From: Azadirachta indica
Taxonomy: Eukaryota; Streptophyta; Magnoliopsida; Sapindales; Meliaceae
Direction of reading: 5' to 3'
DNA length: 64,000 bases
Assembly (NCBI GenBank): GCA_022749755.1
Contig: CM040440.1
Coordinates: forward strand, 13,069,269-13,133,268
Below are positions 25,123 to 36,959 of the stretch, in pieces (the stretch's first letter is position 1; every line of letters begins with the position of its first letter). The notes under the pieces were generated by a model. That model ran no database searches. It was not told the origin of the DNA and saw only the letters and a list, made by a program, of their open reading frames with translations. The position numbers and the translations under genes were made by a program.

Positions 25123-25514
25123 CCTAATTAATCATATAAATATAATAAAAATTCCTGTGGAATAAAATTTATTGTATTAAATATGGTTAACCACAATTAA
25201 TGTCATTTTCTTATATGTGATCCTAAAACACTTAATACATAATTTTTGCATAATTAAAGATGTTGTGGCTAATATCTAATTAATTAAAATTATATGGACC
25301 ACTAGACATTTAATATTAATCACAAAAATTGTTCATGTAAATTGCATGCAGCAATAAGCAATATTTGTAAATATGGACATAATTTCAATTTTATGTATAC
25401 AAAATATTTATATAAGTTACATGTCTTTTGCTTCAATATACTATGGACGACATGTCATTTGACACTGTCTTCAACCTTCAGGGACTATCTTGACCTATTT
25501 CAACATTTTTTTTA

Positions 25515-26558
25515 GGATATTTTCAGTCAACTACTTTATTTTAGGTGATATTTCGTTGTAATACATGTATTCTGATGCTAAACTGCAGTTCAAAAAAATA
25601 GAAAATATATCAACAATCTACACATTTCTGCCATCCATTTAAAAAAATTAACGGTAAGAGAATAAATGACTATTATACCCTTAATCTTATAAAAAGTTGT
25701 AAATGGTGATTGTAACCCTATGATTGTTAAAAATGACAACAAATTAAAAAAAACTCATTTTTCTCCCACATTTCTCTAATATAAAATCCCATATTTCCTA
25801 TTTTTGAACTCAAACTGTATTTACACAAATACAAAGTCATGAGAAAATACCAAAAAATTTTAAAACAAATCAGAACGACAAATGAAATTAGGTAGATCAA
25901 AATCAAACTAAGCAATTCCAACATCAGCAATTTTAAATGGCCTCTTGATTGCAGGAAATTTCTTCCTCAGCCAAAAAAATGATTTAAATTCTAACATTTG
26001 CAAACCCAAAAGAAAAAAAAAACTCAATTAGCATGTTGGGAGAATCAAGAATGACACTACAATATTTTTTTTAGTGATTTGCCTCAAGATAGAGATCAAA
26101 CGGTTGGAAGAGATTAAGTAGTTATCGATAAAGAATCAAACTCATGGCAAGGATTAGTGCTGAAAGTCATCACTGTGGAGGTTGGCCTAGTGGTGGCCAA
26201 ACATACAATATGCGGGAGAAGCTGCATGTGTGAAAAACATAGAGAAGGAGAAACTGGAGGTGGAGGCAGCGACTAAAGGCAATGATAGCAAATGTTTCTA
26301 AACTTAGTTTTAGGTTAATTAGGATAATATCATTTGAATTCCTGATTTTTTTAATTTGCATCCCTTAACTTTTAATTTTTCTAATTTTATTGAAAAAAAT
26401 AATTTTATCCTCTTATTATTAAAATTTTTTGGATGGACATTACGATTGTATAGCTCGTTGATATATTTTTTATCCTTTTATACTGCAGTATAGCGTTAGA
26501 ATATATATTGTATCATAATGAGACATCACTTAAAGTGAAGTAATTAGTTGAAAAATCC
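25515..26558. mobile_element. Non-autonomous TIR element (MULE-like), copy 1, in the Copia leader
   Basis: Long imperfect terminal inverted repeats of about 130-150 bp. The left end starts GGATATTTTCAGTCAA. The reverse complement of the right end starts GGATTTTTCAACTAAT and continues in parallel (TTAGGTGATATTTC against TTAAGTGATGTCTC, TGCAGT and ATATCAAC blocks). Flanks CATTTTTTTTA (25504-25514) and CTTTTCTTTTA (26559-26569) agree at 9 of 11 positions and may be a decayed 9-11 bp target duplication, which with the long TIRs suggests a Mutator-like origin. No transposase frame. A related copy lies at 39200-40232 in the opposite orientation. Confidence 0.7.
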
Positions 26559-26768
26559 CTTTTCTTTTAATTTAGACACCAAAATTCATTATTTTAAATC
26601 CCAAAATGCTAGAAATCCAATTTCTTAATGATTTCTAACTTTATTTTTTATAAAGAATATTTTATAATAACATTTGATTTTCCAAAAACTCTTGAGGTAT
26701 AAAAATGAAATTTTACCCAATTGCACAAAATCAAAGTAGAGAAAATAACAAGGCTCTGATACCAACTA

Positions 26769-27115
26769 TGAGGAATTAAATACAATTTAAATATACTTTA
26801 ATAATCTTAAATAGCATATAGCTCAAATGTGAAAATAAATTCGAAACAAAACATGCCTTGTATCATTGATGTTTTTCATAATCAGGAAATGAAGCTTTAT
26901 GAGTTAAGATTCTTCTAAACCTTATACAATTTCTATATGATGGTGTATATTAATTTGAAGAGAGATTATTGGCTTGGGGACTAAACCAAAAGGATGCTTG
27001 TATTTAAAGGCTTTATCTGTAGATACCATGAAAAAACTACCAAAACATGTATAACGTTCCTACTTAAAATGATGGAGGCCACAATCGGTTGAAAATTTTC
27101 ACGTGAAATACTCCA
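26769..27115 (-). repeat. 5' LTR of the Copia element
   Basis: On the plus strand it starts TGAGGAATTAAATAC, four bases beyond the primer-binding site, and ends near AATACTCCA. It is diverged from the left LTR by many substitutions and small indels, which implies an old insertion. Confidence 0.75.
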
Positions 27116-29660
27116 ATAAATTTCTTTTCTACTATTTTTTGTATCCATTATAAGTCTAACCACCAATATCTTTTGTAATTTGAACTCCATGTCTAACTGC
27201 TTCAACTTTCCCGTATTCAACATCTTTTTGGAAAGAAGAATTGCTTAAACTTGCTGTCAAACTTATTTCATTTTCATTCTTAATTAATGCTCCAAGTTCT
27301 ACCATCTTTCATTCTATTAAAGCATCTATATTAAGTTTAAATCAGTCATTTAGAGGTGGTATCCAAGAATTCTTCATTCTTGGTTTAAGCTTAATTCGAT
27401 CGCAAGGTTACTTGATTGCACCAATATGTACGATTCTAGAGTTACCTTTACTCTTGCCATACATTTTATAAGAAATTTCGTAAACCTTTTCACAATAAGC
27501 CTTATTCCTTGCATGCCAAATCAACCATATAATTTTTAACTCAATCTTTGGATGAGATAAGATTGCAACTTTAAACAAACTTAAAAACCCATGTTATTGT
27601 TATCTCTTATCAAATTCCAAAAATTAATGAGCTTCCAAACTTTTGTCACAAACATACAACCATCTAATACATGAAGTATATCTTTACACTTTTTAATACA
27701 TCTAAAGGAACCCAACGTTTCACTTACCTTTCGCTTCTCTAGTTTCCTTGCCATGGGCAAATAATTTGACAATACTTTCCACATAAACACTTACTTTCTC
27801 TAATTTCCTTGCTTGATACCTGCTTTTCACTGTGTAGTATCCTTTCGATTCCTGATGCCATGATAATTGATCATCTTTTATTGATCTTGCTAATGGGATA
27901 TCCAGAATTGATTTTATGTCTATTTAGAAATCTTTGTTTGATTACCTCTACATTCCATTAATTCCTATTGTTCATTAATTCCATCAACTTAGATTCCAAA
28001 GAAAAAATGGGTAAGGATATTGTTTTCAATGTTGTAGACGTAGGTAGCCAATTACCGTTATAAAATATACATTTTATTCTCTTTTCTTATTCTCTATCAA
28101 AGACCTTGTTGTAGATTGTTCTTACCCTAAAGAAAACATCTCCAAATGAAAGATAGAAAGTGGTTGACTTTTGCATCTAAAAGATTCTTGCCTTTAACAA
28201 CCTTGCTACTAGCGACTGAAAGATTAAGTAGTTGTCATGTTTGTTTAGCCAACAAAGCTTTATTGAAGTACTTGATTTCCCTGACACCAAGTACTCCTAT
28301 GCTCTTAGATTGACATAACTTCTTGCTAGCCCGATGTATGCTCCTTCGTGATTCTTTTGATCCCATCAAAATGTTGCAAAACTTCTTGGATTTCATCACA
28401 AAGACACTAAATGATCTTGAAAACACTCATTGCATAGGATGGGATGGCTTGTGCTACTACCTTAATAAAAACTTCTTTGCCTTTACTGGAAAATAGTTTG
28501 TTATGCTAGTATCTTACCTTTCTATATATCCTGAGTTTCAAATTTTTGAAAAAGTTCTTCTTATTCCTTCTTACCATAGTAGGTAGCTTTAAATACTTTT
28601 CATGTGTTGACACCATATTCAATTTAAAAATTTCCTTACATTTATCTCTATTAGCTTGTTACTGGGATTGAAAAACACTGAAAACTTTTGAAAATTTAGA
28701 TCTGTCTAGAGGTAGCTATGGAGCATTGAGAAATGCTTTTAAGTTTGCTACAATTCTAATACTTTGGCAAATACTAGGTGTCATCTATAAATAAAAGATG
28801 TGATAAAATTATATCACTACTTTAGCAAATACAATATTGCTTCTTTTTGCTTCATTCAACAATTATGAAAAGGACTTAGCATAGATAATGAATAGATAAA
28901 GTGATAGGAGGTAGCCTTGTTGTAGTCTTCTTTACTACTGGATTGAACCTTTAACAACACTTTCAATGATAATTAAGAATGCAATATTATTAATATAGTT
29001 CAAGATCAGTTTTACGTTTCTATTAAAAAAACCCATATTTCTTATAATGTGTCCGAAGAAGCTCCACTATACTGTATTATAAGTCTTACTAATGCCAAGT
29101 TTTAATGCAACCAGCCCTTCTTTCCTTTCTTCCTACATCCTGTCTTGTGAAGATACTTATACCTTGGGGTAATATAATTTGTAATCAACCTATAGGGAAT
29201 GAATGCACTCTAGTTGGGAGAAACGATCAATCAAGAATACCCTTCAACCTATTATCCATAATTCCCACAATAATTCTATAAATTATGTGACAAAGGCTAA
29301 TAGGTTAATAGTTAACAACTTTGTTTAGATTATTGACTTCAGATATCAAGATAATTTGAGTGTGATTCAAGGCAAAGATGTTACCTAATCCATTGAGGGT
29401 CTATGTAAACATATGCTTAAAACTCCTCTCTTCATTGATTGTTAATGTTTTTGAAAGAGTGGAGGAAATTTGTTTAGTCCAGGTATTTTTATAGGGTTCA
29501 CTTTTTCTAAAGCTACTGTTACTTATTCATCTGTAAACAAACTACCCAACTCTACATTCATCTCTTTAGACATTCATCTTCTTATGTCATTTACTATTAC
29601 CTCTCTTTGTTCAAAAGATGAGGTTGTAGTGGTAAATAGCTCGTTGATATATTCATAGAA
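27116..29660 (-). pseudogene. 5'-truncated LINE (L1-type) ORF2 remnant
   Basis: Minus-strand fragments occur in L1 ORF2 order. They are ELFTT and LFTDE-VTVALEKVNPIK (29480-29650), then NYxPISLCHIIYRII (about 29260-29330), LQQGYLLSLYLFII (about 28870-28930) and SHLLFIDDT (28775-28805, with IDD at 28780-28788 in place of ADD). Next come WGSKE-like MGSKESRRSIHRASKKLC...LGVREIKYFNKALLAKQ (28235-28400), a zinc-binding RT extension MWKVLSNYLP...(27581-27790), IIWLIWHARNKAYCEKVYEIS (27470-27545), and an RNase H-like piece up to 27116. Stops and shifts throughout. The 5' part (ORF1, endonuclease) is absent. Confidence 0.8.
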
Positions 29661-30720
29661 AATTTTTAAAAATGACCATTTTTTATATTAACAATTCAAT
29701 TTTAACCATAACAAAAATTATTCAAATTTGACTAGTCTCAAAATTTTTAAATGGAAATGCCCTAGTGACCAAAATTATCTTTTTTCATTTTCACTTTCCT
29801 CACTTTCGAGCATTTGTCTTGCAAAACTTGATAATTACTATAGCACTCGAAAGCAATGTAGCACAACATGCATGAAAGTACTATACCACTCGAAATTAAC
29901 AATAAAAACTCGAAAGCAATTTTCATGTTTTGTTAATTTTGATCATAAGGATATTTTAGTTTAAATAATGTAAGACTAAATAATTTTGATCAATTTTAAA
30001 TACATTTTTATTGTGTGATCAAATCTGAAATACTAATGTAAAAAGTGGTCATTTTTAGTTATTTTTCATATTTATATTGATAAGAAAATGATAGAGTTTG
30101 ATAAGGTAAAAGTAAAATATTTTTTTTTCTTTTCTTGAAGTGAGTAAAGTGACTTAATTAAAAAAAGTTATTTTTACTTATGCAATTTTTTTAGTGAAGA
30201 AAACAAATAAACAAAAATATGTTATTAATTATTTACAAACTTCAAGACAAAAGAAAAACTACCCGTTGTTAATAAGATCCAATTTAATATGGGAGTTAAT
30301 AATTTTTTTCGTTCAAATATTTTAGAAGAAAATAAAGTTATGCATCTGGTGCATTTTCAATAACCATTTTTATTTTTTCAGAAAAACACATTTGATTTTT
30401 AAAAGAAATTCTTTAAAATTTAACCAAAAAAATGAAAAATAACTATTAAAAAAAATCTTTTGAAATCTAATTACTATTTTTAAAATCAAAATAATTGTCT
30501 TGTTCATTTTTAAAAAAATAATATTAAACACTTTATAATTAATTTTTTATTTCAAAAAATTATTTTTTAAAAACACTATCACCTAAATACATTATTTTTA
30601 AAATATAATTTTATAATCAGCTAAATACAGTATTTTTAAAATATGATTTTTATAATGCTTGGGAAGGCTATTTTAAAAACATAATCAAAAGTATTCTAAA
30701 ATTTTTAAATCTCGAGGTAA
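29660..30720. other. AT-rich intergenic region between LINE remnant and DPM2
   Basis: No coding signature seen. It contains A/T homopolymers and a short imperfect tandem motif (CTAAATACA-TATTTTTAAAATAT-A) at 30590-30650. The DPM2 5' exon and promoter probably begin near 30720. Confidence 0.5.
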
Positions 30721-30724
30721 AAGA

Positions 30725-30863
30725 AAATGACGTTGGAGTATTCAGATCCGAATATAATCGCAATCCGGGGTCCAAGATCCGAACCCGCATTCGTCAGTTT
30801 GAAAAGCGCAAGAGAAGAAATCTTCTCAAGTTTCAACATTCCAAATTCTCACGACGATAACAG
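30725..30863 (+). other. DPM2: Probable non-coding 5' exon of DPM2
   Basis: A locally GC-richer stretch (30725-30863) ends in a strong donor ACAG|GTAAGAA. It is followed by an AT-rich, intron-like 2.4 kb up to the acceptor TTGAATTTCAG at 33214-33224, one base before the DPM2 start codon. The exon is inferred from these splice signals. The transcription start is not defined. Confidence 0.55.
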
Positions 30864-33225
30864 GTAAGAAATTTTCTAGAGATTTTCGTTTTATGCTTAC
30901 GCTGATTAACTCTTGTAATTTCGTATTCTTCAGTGATTAATTAATGATAATTAGGGTTCTTGAATGAATTGTTAATTTGACGATATGAGATGATCGCTGT
31001 CTCCAATTATTATTTTTGAAAAACGAGATTATTCTTTTCCAGTTGTAAGATAAAGTTGTATTCATTTTATTTATTTAGAGGATCGTAGGCTCACAATTTA
31101 ACTAACAGAACAGCACAGAACCTGTCTGATAAATTTTCTCATTGAGTTTTTATTGTCCTTTTTCTTATAATTTGTCAATTCATCAATTTTGAATGCTACA
31201 GTGATGTTTGATGATGAAGCATGCGATGATGATTCTCACCTTTTGAGCTGGTTTGTTATATTGGGTAAAAGTTCGAACATAAACTTATAGGTTGTGCCAA
31301 GTGTTTGATTAAATGAAGGTTCATAGTTTGATGCGTGATGTTCAATTTATTGGTGAGAGATAGTTTAACTGATATGGAGTTTAGTTCGCAACTCAAACGT
31401 TAAGTTCAATTGAGTTTGGTCATTAATGTTTGGGGTCTATGAGGATGGCCATTATTTTGTCGACTAATTTATTTGCCACATTTGACTTTCTTAGAAATTT
31501 TATAATTGTTATTTTGTGTCTGTTGGTTCTAGAAATGAAAGTATGTTTGTTTGTGGTTTCATGATAACTTCCATCTGATCCCTTGTATGGTTTTGTGTTT
31601 GAATCAATAATTTTGGACCCTTTGGTTTGTTGAGTTGATGGTTGCAGTTGTTCACTAAACAATTGTTTCCATTGTTTCCGGTCACAAAAAAGTTTATGTT
31701 ATAAATATTTTAGCTAGCTGTTTGACTTTCGGATTGATAGTAATGCATTTGGGGCTTAAATTCTGTAAATAAGTTTGTTATGGTTAGGGAAATGGTAGAA
31801 CTTTCAAAATTAACCATAAACTCTGTGTTTGAGAGAGAGCAGACTTTTAGGAATAGAGCCAATGCTGGATGTTTTGGCAGATGTTGTAAGCAATGTTGAA
31901 AATATTGAGTGGTGGTAGATGTATACAACTGACTCTGCTATGTCTTTAATAATCTTTATCGAGAATAAAACCTATTCCTCAATCTTGTTCATACAATGAA
32001 CTCTGGATGTGTCATTTATTTTGCAGTATACTATTTAATATATATTTGACGGTTAGATGTAGATAAACAGAACTTCTTTCAAGGAAAACACCACTGTAGG
32101 CTCATCTCTGGTAGATGGTTCTTAAAATATGTCATTAAGCTGTCATAAACTACATATGAGAAAATGTTGTGGGATTTGGAGTTAGTGATGTCCTTTCTTA
32201 GGCATTTGGAGTTACAGCAACTGATGAATATACTTCTCATAAACTGGTTGTGGTACCTAACTTGTACTCTAGAGATCATAATTTTAAAGCATCATTTTGT
32301 TGTTAACACGCTTCTATTGTTTCTGATGTAAATTTAGGAGAAAATGTTGGGACTGCCAATGTAACTCTGGTTTCTATTTCTATTGTAGTGCAATTGACAG
32401 TGGCAATTGAGATCAAAGTGACGCACCTCAAAAGTAGGGATTTGAGTGTGTTTCCTGGTTCCTATTGCATATTATATATTTAACCCACAGGAAATATACT
32501 TTGGTTTATTCAAATTCACTTTTGTATTTAAATTCATATTATCATTTATAGGATAACTGATAATAAATATTGGCTAGCTCTAGCCCAAAACAGGAATGGC
32601 CTATATTGTCTAGTTTAGCTTCTTAGTCTCATCTTCTGCATTAAAATACAAGATAAATTGCCATCCATGATGAAGATTGTGGAAGGAATGGCATGTGACT
32701 TTCCATTGATGTGAAAATGCTCATGCAGCTAATAAGTTGCGATTGGGGTTTGAGGGGAACAATGTATGGGCTGGTTAGTTTTGTCATCCTGTGGACTGTC
32801 AGGAAAACGGAATTCCTTAAATTGTCATTTACTGGGGCCGTAAATTTTGGTTCCGCTTATGTGCTGGAAACTGAAGATGTGATTCTGTGTTTTGAATGAA
32901 ATGGTTGGCAAATATGCACAATTGTTGGAAGTCTTGTGCCAGAACCTGAAAGACTTTCTGAGTGCACTGTGAGCTTGGCTCTCCTCGAGTGTTTTGTCAG
33001 TTGAACTTAAACTCCGGCTGGTTGTTCCATGTTATGTTACTTTCAAGAAGAGGCTTTCAACTGTTTTTTTTTTTTTCAAGATAATTTGGTCAATATGTTC
33101 ATATGAATCACTGTGCATCATGTTATGATATGAAACTAGTTAACATTTGCTCTGTGTTATCTTGCTTGAAAGACGTTGATCTGCCCTTTTGCGGTTTTCT
33201 GACAGTTGTAACTTTGAATTTCAGA

Positions 33226-33567
33226 ATGGAATTAGCAGATAGAGCAGTTGGGTTTTTATTATCTTTTATCAGCTTATCCATATTCACCTATTATACATTT
33301 TGGGTCATCATCCTGGTTAGTATTCAATACTTCCTTTAATATACAATACTAATTTTCTATAGTTTTCAGGTACATTTACAATTATTGTTTATTTGCATGT
33401 TGTGGGAATTTCAGCCATTTGTAGACAGTGATCACTTCATCCACCAATATTTCCTACCTCAAGAATATGCTGTACTTATACCTGTATTTGCTGGTGTGGT
33501 GCTTCTCTGCTTCTTATGCATATTTATTGGCTTTGTAATGCTCAAATCCAAAAAGAAGAAGGCATGA
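33226..33567 (+). CDS. DPM2: Dolichol-phosphate mannosyltransferase subunit 2 (DPM2), 80 aa, two coding exons
   Basis: Coding exons are 33226-33315 ([12 protein letters not shown]...WVIIL, 30 codons) and 33415-33567 ([15 protein letters not shown]... to stop), joined in phase 0 across CTG|GTTAGT and TTTCAG|CCATTT. The 80-residue length and the content match the eukaryotic DPM2 family: two membrane helices (about residues 8-30 and 50-73), the [10 protein letters not shown] loop, and the lysine-rich C-terminus KSKKKKA. In animals DPM2 is a small ER membrane protein that stabilises the DPM1 catalytic subunit making Dol-P-Man, the mannose donor for N-glycans, GPI anchors and O-mannose. That role is inferred here from homology. 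The acceptor falls one base before the ATG, so an upstream non-coding exon is likely. Confidence 0.93.
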
Positions 33568-33755
33568 TGCAACTATATTTGCCATTTTTGGTCTCTGGAA
33601 CAAATCGTAAAATTTTCATCTTTTTTCTTTATTCATAGTTAACAACTTTTGCTATTTGGATAAAGACTTCTAGTTTAAAATGAGAGCTTCATAGAAGATT
33701 TGTTTGTTTCATTCCAAATATTATTGTGATTTGTGACCAGGTAGTCTCCAAAGCC

Positions 33756-33786
33756 CTTTTCTTTTCTTTTCTTTTCTTTTCTTTTC
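33756..33786. repeat. (CTTTT)6 microsatellite
   Basis: Six perfect CTTTT units in the probable 3' flank or 3' untranslated region of DPM2. Confidence 0.92.
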
Positions 33787-34129
33787 AAGGAGTTTTCTTC
33801 CAGGTAAATTTAAGTAGTTAATCAAGCAAGGTGCCTTTTCTTTTCCTAACTGTTATTTCCTTTCATTAGTTACTGCATTTCTTTATAAAAGTTGGGGTTT
33901 ATTTAGAATTGAGGTGCCATGAAATAAAATTACCATTAAGTGAATAGGTAATTGATAAATATTAGTTATCTCGCAAAAACTATTATCCATTCCTTTAGGT
34001 ATGCGTTTGCTGAAAATCTTAGTGAAGCATATTTTGTTTCTGCTTTTAAGAAAAAATTATATTGTTTGATGAGTTATGAATAAAATTTTGATCTCTGCTT
34101 ATCAAATGGGCACTTGGTTAATCTTTTAT

Positions 34130-35740
34130 CATGATTCAGATTTAACTCCTGGAGAGGCATTTCAGGCCGTTTGACAATGCTAATTGATACTAAGTATATA
34201 TTAAATTAAGAAATATAAATATTTATTTATGTGTTTGGTTATTTGTTTTGAAAGTACGTATTAAATTTAATTAGTAGTAGAAGTGATTTTTAAGTCGGTA
34301 TATAATTACATAGTAATTAAAATAATACTTAGATTTTTTTATTTATAACATATTTTTTTAGAAAAAAACAATGGTAAGATGCACGTATAACCTTGAGTTA
34401 CCAATTATATCAAATGTTTAAGATCAAGAATTTAATTTCCAAAATCTACAGAATTTAATTATTATCTGCTTCTATCGGCAGTATGCGGATCAAATATAAA
34501 ATATGAGGATTGAAGAATTGAGTCTTCTTGAACAAATATATATACTAAATGTCAGCCAATAAATTTTAGTCTCTTAATAAAACCAAATTTTTATTCTATT
34601 CCTCAAAATCAAATTATTGAATTTGTAGATTTCGCTCATATCATATTAAAAGATTTGAGTTATTAAAAACAAAATAATTCTAAACATAATTATGATAGGA
34701 ATGAGAAAATTCATTTCGTTACCTAAAGATTAGTAATAGTCTCAATATATATGAATCATGGACAAGTAATCTTAAAATCTACTAAAGTTTCTATCCCATG
34801 AAATTAAAGCTTGTGTGAGAGCATCCATTAATATGAAAAACGACATCCTAAAGTTTCTATCTGAATCATCCACAGTCAAAATGTATAGATGCTTTCTTCT
34901 ATTAAGTTTTCACTTAATTTTAAAATTATATGAGTTGAAAATGTTTTATTATGCATACTCATTAATTTTATTTAATTGTCAATTAATATTTACTACTTTT
35001 CTTACATTTATTTCTTTTAATTTAAAGTGATCTTAGTTCACAAAACAAAGTTTACACATTCTCACAAATATAACAGTTGAATGTTTGATAAAATCTATTT
35101 AGTAAAAATTGTTTTTACTTTTTAGTGATTTAGACTTTGTTTGGAATTGCTGATTGAAAAAAGTGAATGTAATTTTTTGAATTATCAAAATCATGAGTTT
35201 GGTAAAAAAATTTTATAATCACTTTTAACAAAATTATTTCATTTTACAACAAATTTTGTAAAGCAGAACAAAAATTATTTTTCAAAATAATTTTATTCGT
35301 AAATATAGTACTAAATAGAACATTAAGTATACCCGGTTAAAATTACAAAAGAAAAACATCTCAATTTTGAATTTTGAACATGATAAAAAGATCTATCTGC
35401 ATATTAAGATTAGATTCCTTAGTTGTTGATCTCCATTCAAGTGAGAACGGATTGTTTGCCTCGATCATCTTCTTAAATACGAGAAGGGATTGTTGTAGGA
35501 ATGATAAATTAGGATTTGATTAATTATTTTTCATCTACGAAAACAGAAATTAGTTCCAAGCATAGAAGCAGTTAAAAAAAAAAAATCATAATCTATTATC
35601 CATAATCCACTATTCTAATCCATCATTTAAGCTTCCAAATCACATCTATCAACAAACAATACAAGAAAATTCATTAAAAAATGAACCAAAAGGCATTCAA
35701 AGATAATATCATTCGCGATCATAATACCAGATAAAGCTAG
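34130..35740. other. Intergenic region with AT-rich interspersed repeats
   Basis: 34211-34345 is a copy of the repeat also seen at 8839-9015. 35090-35330 contains the phrase ACTTTGTTTGGAATTGCTG and A/T-rich sequence typical of short non-autonomous elements, but no borders could be set. No gene recognised. Confidence 0.45.
34211..34345. repeat. AT-rich interspersed repeat, copy B
   Basis: It shares ordered blocks GTGTTTGGTTATTTGTTT, AAATTTAATTAGTA, TTTTTAA and ATATAATTAC-TA-TAATTAAAATA with 8839-9015. The conserved order over more than 100 bases exceeds chance similarity of AT-rich DNA. Confidence 0.5.
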
Positions 35741-35767
35741 CAAGATAAATTTATAAGAACAAAATAA

Positions 35768-36259
35768 TCAAGCCCAAGAATTATCAAACGCAGCAGAAGT
35801 AATCGCCTGCGCGAACTCCTGAAAACTGATCCTCCCATCGCCGTCTGTATCAGCTTCCCTGATCATCCCCGTCAACTCCTCCACCGTCAACGCGTGCCCT
35901 AATCTCGCCATCGAATGCGCCAACTCTGCTGCCGTTATGAACCCATTTCCATCCCTATCAAACATTCTGAACAACTGCTTCAACTGATCCTCACTGTACG
36001 GTGATTTCGCCGATAGCAGCTCCGGCGCCACCAGTGCTACAAACTCCGAGAACTCGATGAGACCATTGCTGTTAGTGTCCGCCTTCTGAATTAGGGTTTC
36101 AAGTTGGTCAGGGCTAGGTTTCAAGCCGAGAGAGCGTAACAGTGAGCCTAGCTCCAGCTGAGTAAGGCTTCCATCGTTGTTCCGATCAAATGAACGGAAG
36201 ATTTCACGTAGCTCCGCTATTTGCTCGTCGTCTAGCTGCATCGGTTGCTTGTTGCTCAT
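35768..36259 (-). CDS. CML18: Calmodulin-like calcium sensor, probable CML18 type, 163 aa, intronless
   Basis: A four-EF-hand protein. Loops at residues 25-36 (DRNNDGSLTQLE), 61-72 (DTNSNGLIEFSE), 101-112 (DRDGNGFITAAE) and 137-148 (DTDGDGRISFQE) all keep Asp at position 1, Gly at 6 and Glu at 12, so all four should bind calcium. The short linker between lobes (PELLSAKSPYSED) and the C-terminal AFDNSWA are typical of the plant CML15/16/18 subgroup; CML18 is my best match. I start at the ATG at 36259 (MSNKQPMQ). The longer open frame begins with GTG at 36271, not a plant start. Its function is calcium signal relay through unknown partners. The 5' leader extends upward to about 36530, and a C9 homopolymer lies there. 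Confidence 0.92.
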   Translation of the reverse strand: MSNKQPMQLDDEQIAELREIFRSFDRNNDGSLTQLELGSLLRSLGLKPSPDQLETLIQKADTNSNGLIEFSEFVALVAPELLSAKSPYSEDQLKQLFRMFDRDGNGFITAAELAHSMARLGHALTVEELTGMIREADTDGDGRISFQEFAQAITSAAFDNSWA

Positions 36260-36959
36260 ATTAATAATCACTGTTGTGCTAGCTGTCGATAATCTTCTCT
36301 TCCTCTCTAATAGTAATTCATTTTGATCACAATCTAAAAACCTTTGAAAATTCTTTCTCTTAAAACAAATAATTCAAAAATCAAGAACTCTGAAAGAATC
36401 ATACCCTAATGGTGATGTTTTTGACTTGATTGATCACTCGACATCTCTTCTAGAATCTTGAACAGTTATAAAAAGAGATCCACCACGAAAATCGTTCTTG
36501 ATCCCCCCCCCCTCCAATTTTGATGGATCCTCCGAATTACCTGCGACTGACCCAAATATCGGATCCGAATAACGACGAGATTATTGAATCTGTAAGAGAT
36601 CTCGAAGAAATATTTGGGTTTTGTCTGTGAATGATGAACACGTAGTAGTCGTAGTGTAGAGGCTTTTGGTATTTCCTCTGATTTACAGAAGAAAATTCAA
36701 CAGCTGTTGGTAAGTCAACAACGGATAAAATAATAAAAATTTGGATTATTGAAAATTTTAAAATTCCATTTTCCCGAGAAAATTCCAAAAAGGAAAATGA
36801 GAAAACAGTGGCGGGAATTGCGTGATTGGTGCACGTCTTTTTCTGCTGGCTCCGTCAACCGTTTTACCTTCTTCCTGGATTATCATAATTATTATCATTA
36901 CAAACGGCTGCTGGTACTTAGGAGTTGGGACCAATGCAAAATTGCCATTTAAGAATATT

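Larger units (their letters stand above)
17259..27115 (-). mobile_element. Degenerate Ty1/Copia LTR retrotransposon with nested insertions
   Basis: Two diverged LTRs (17259-17612 and 26769-27115) bracket minus-strand remnants in Copia order: gag with CCHC knuckle, gag-pre-integrase, integrase core, linker, reverse transcriptase, RNase H. A primer-binding site GCTCTGATACCA (TGGTATCAGAGC on the minus strand, initiator Met tRNA type) is at 26753-26764, next to the right-hand 5' LTR. All frames carry stops or shifts, so it is dead. About 9.9 kb of length is explained partly by a solo LTR insertion, a TIR-element insertion, and internal tandem duplications. Flanking pentamers TGAAA (left) and ATAAA (right) are a poor target-site match. 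Confidence 0.85.
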
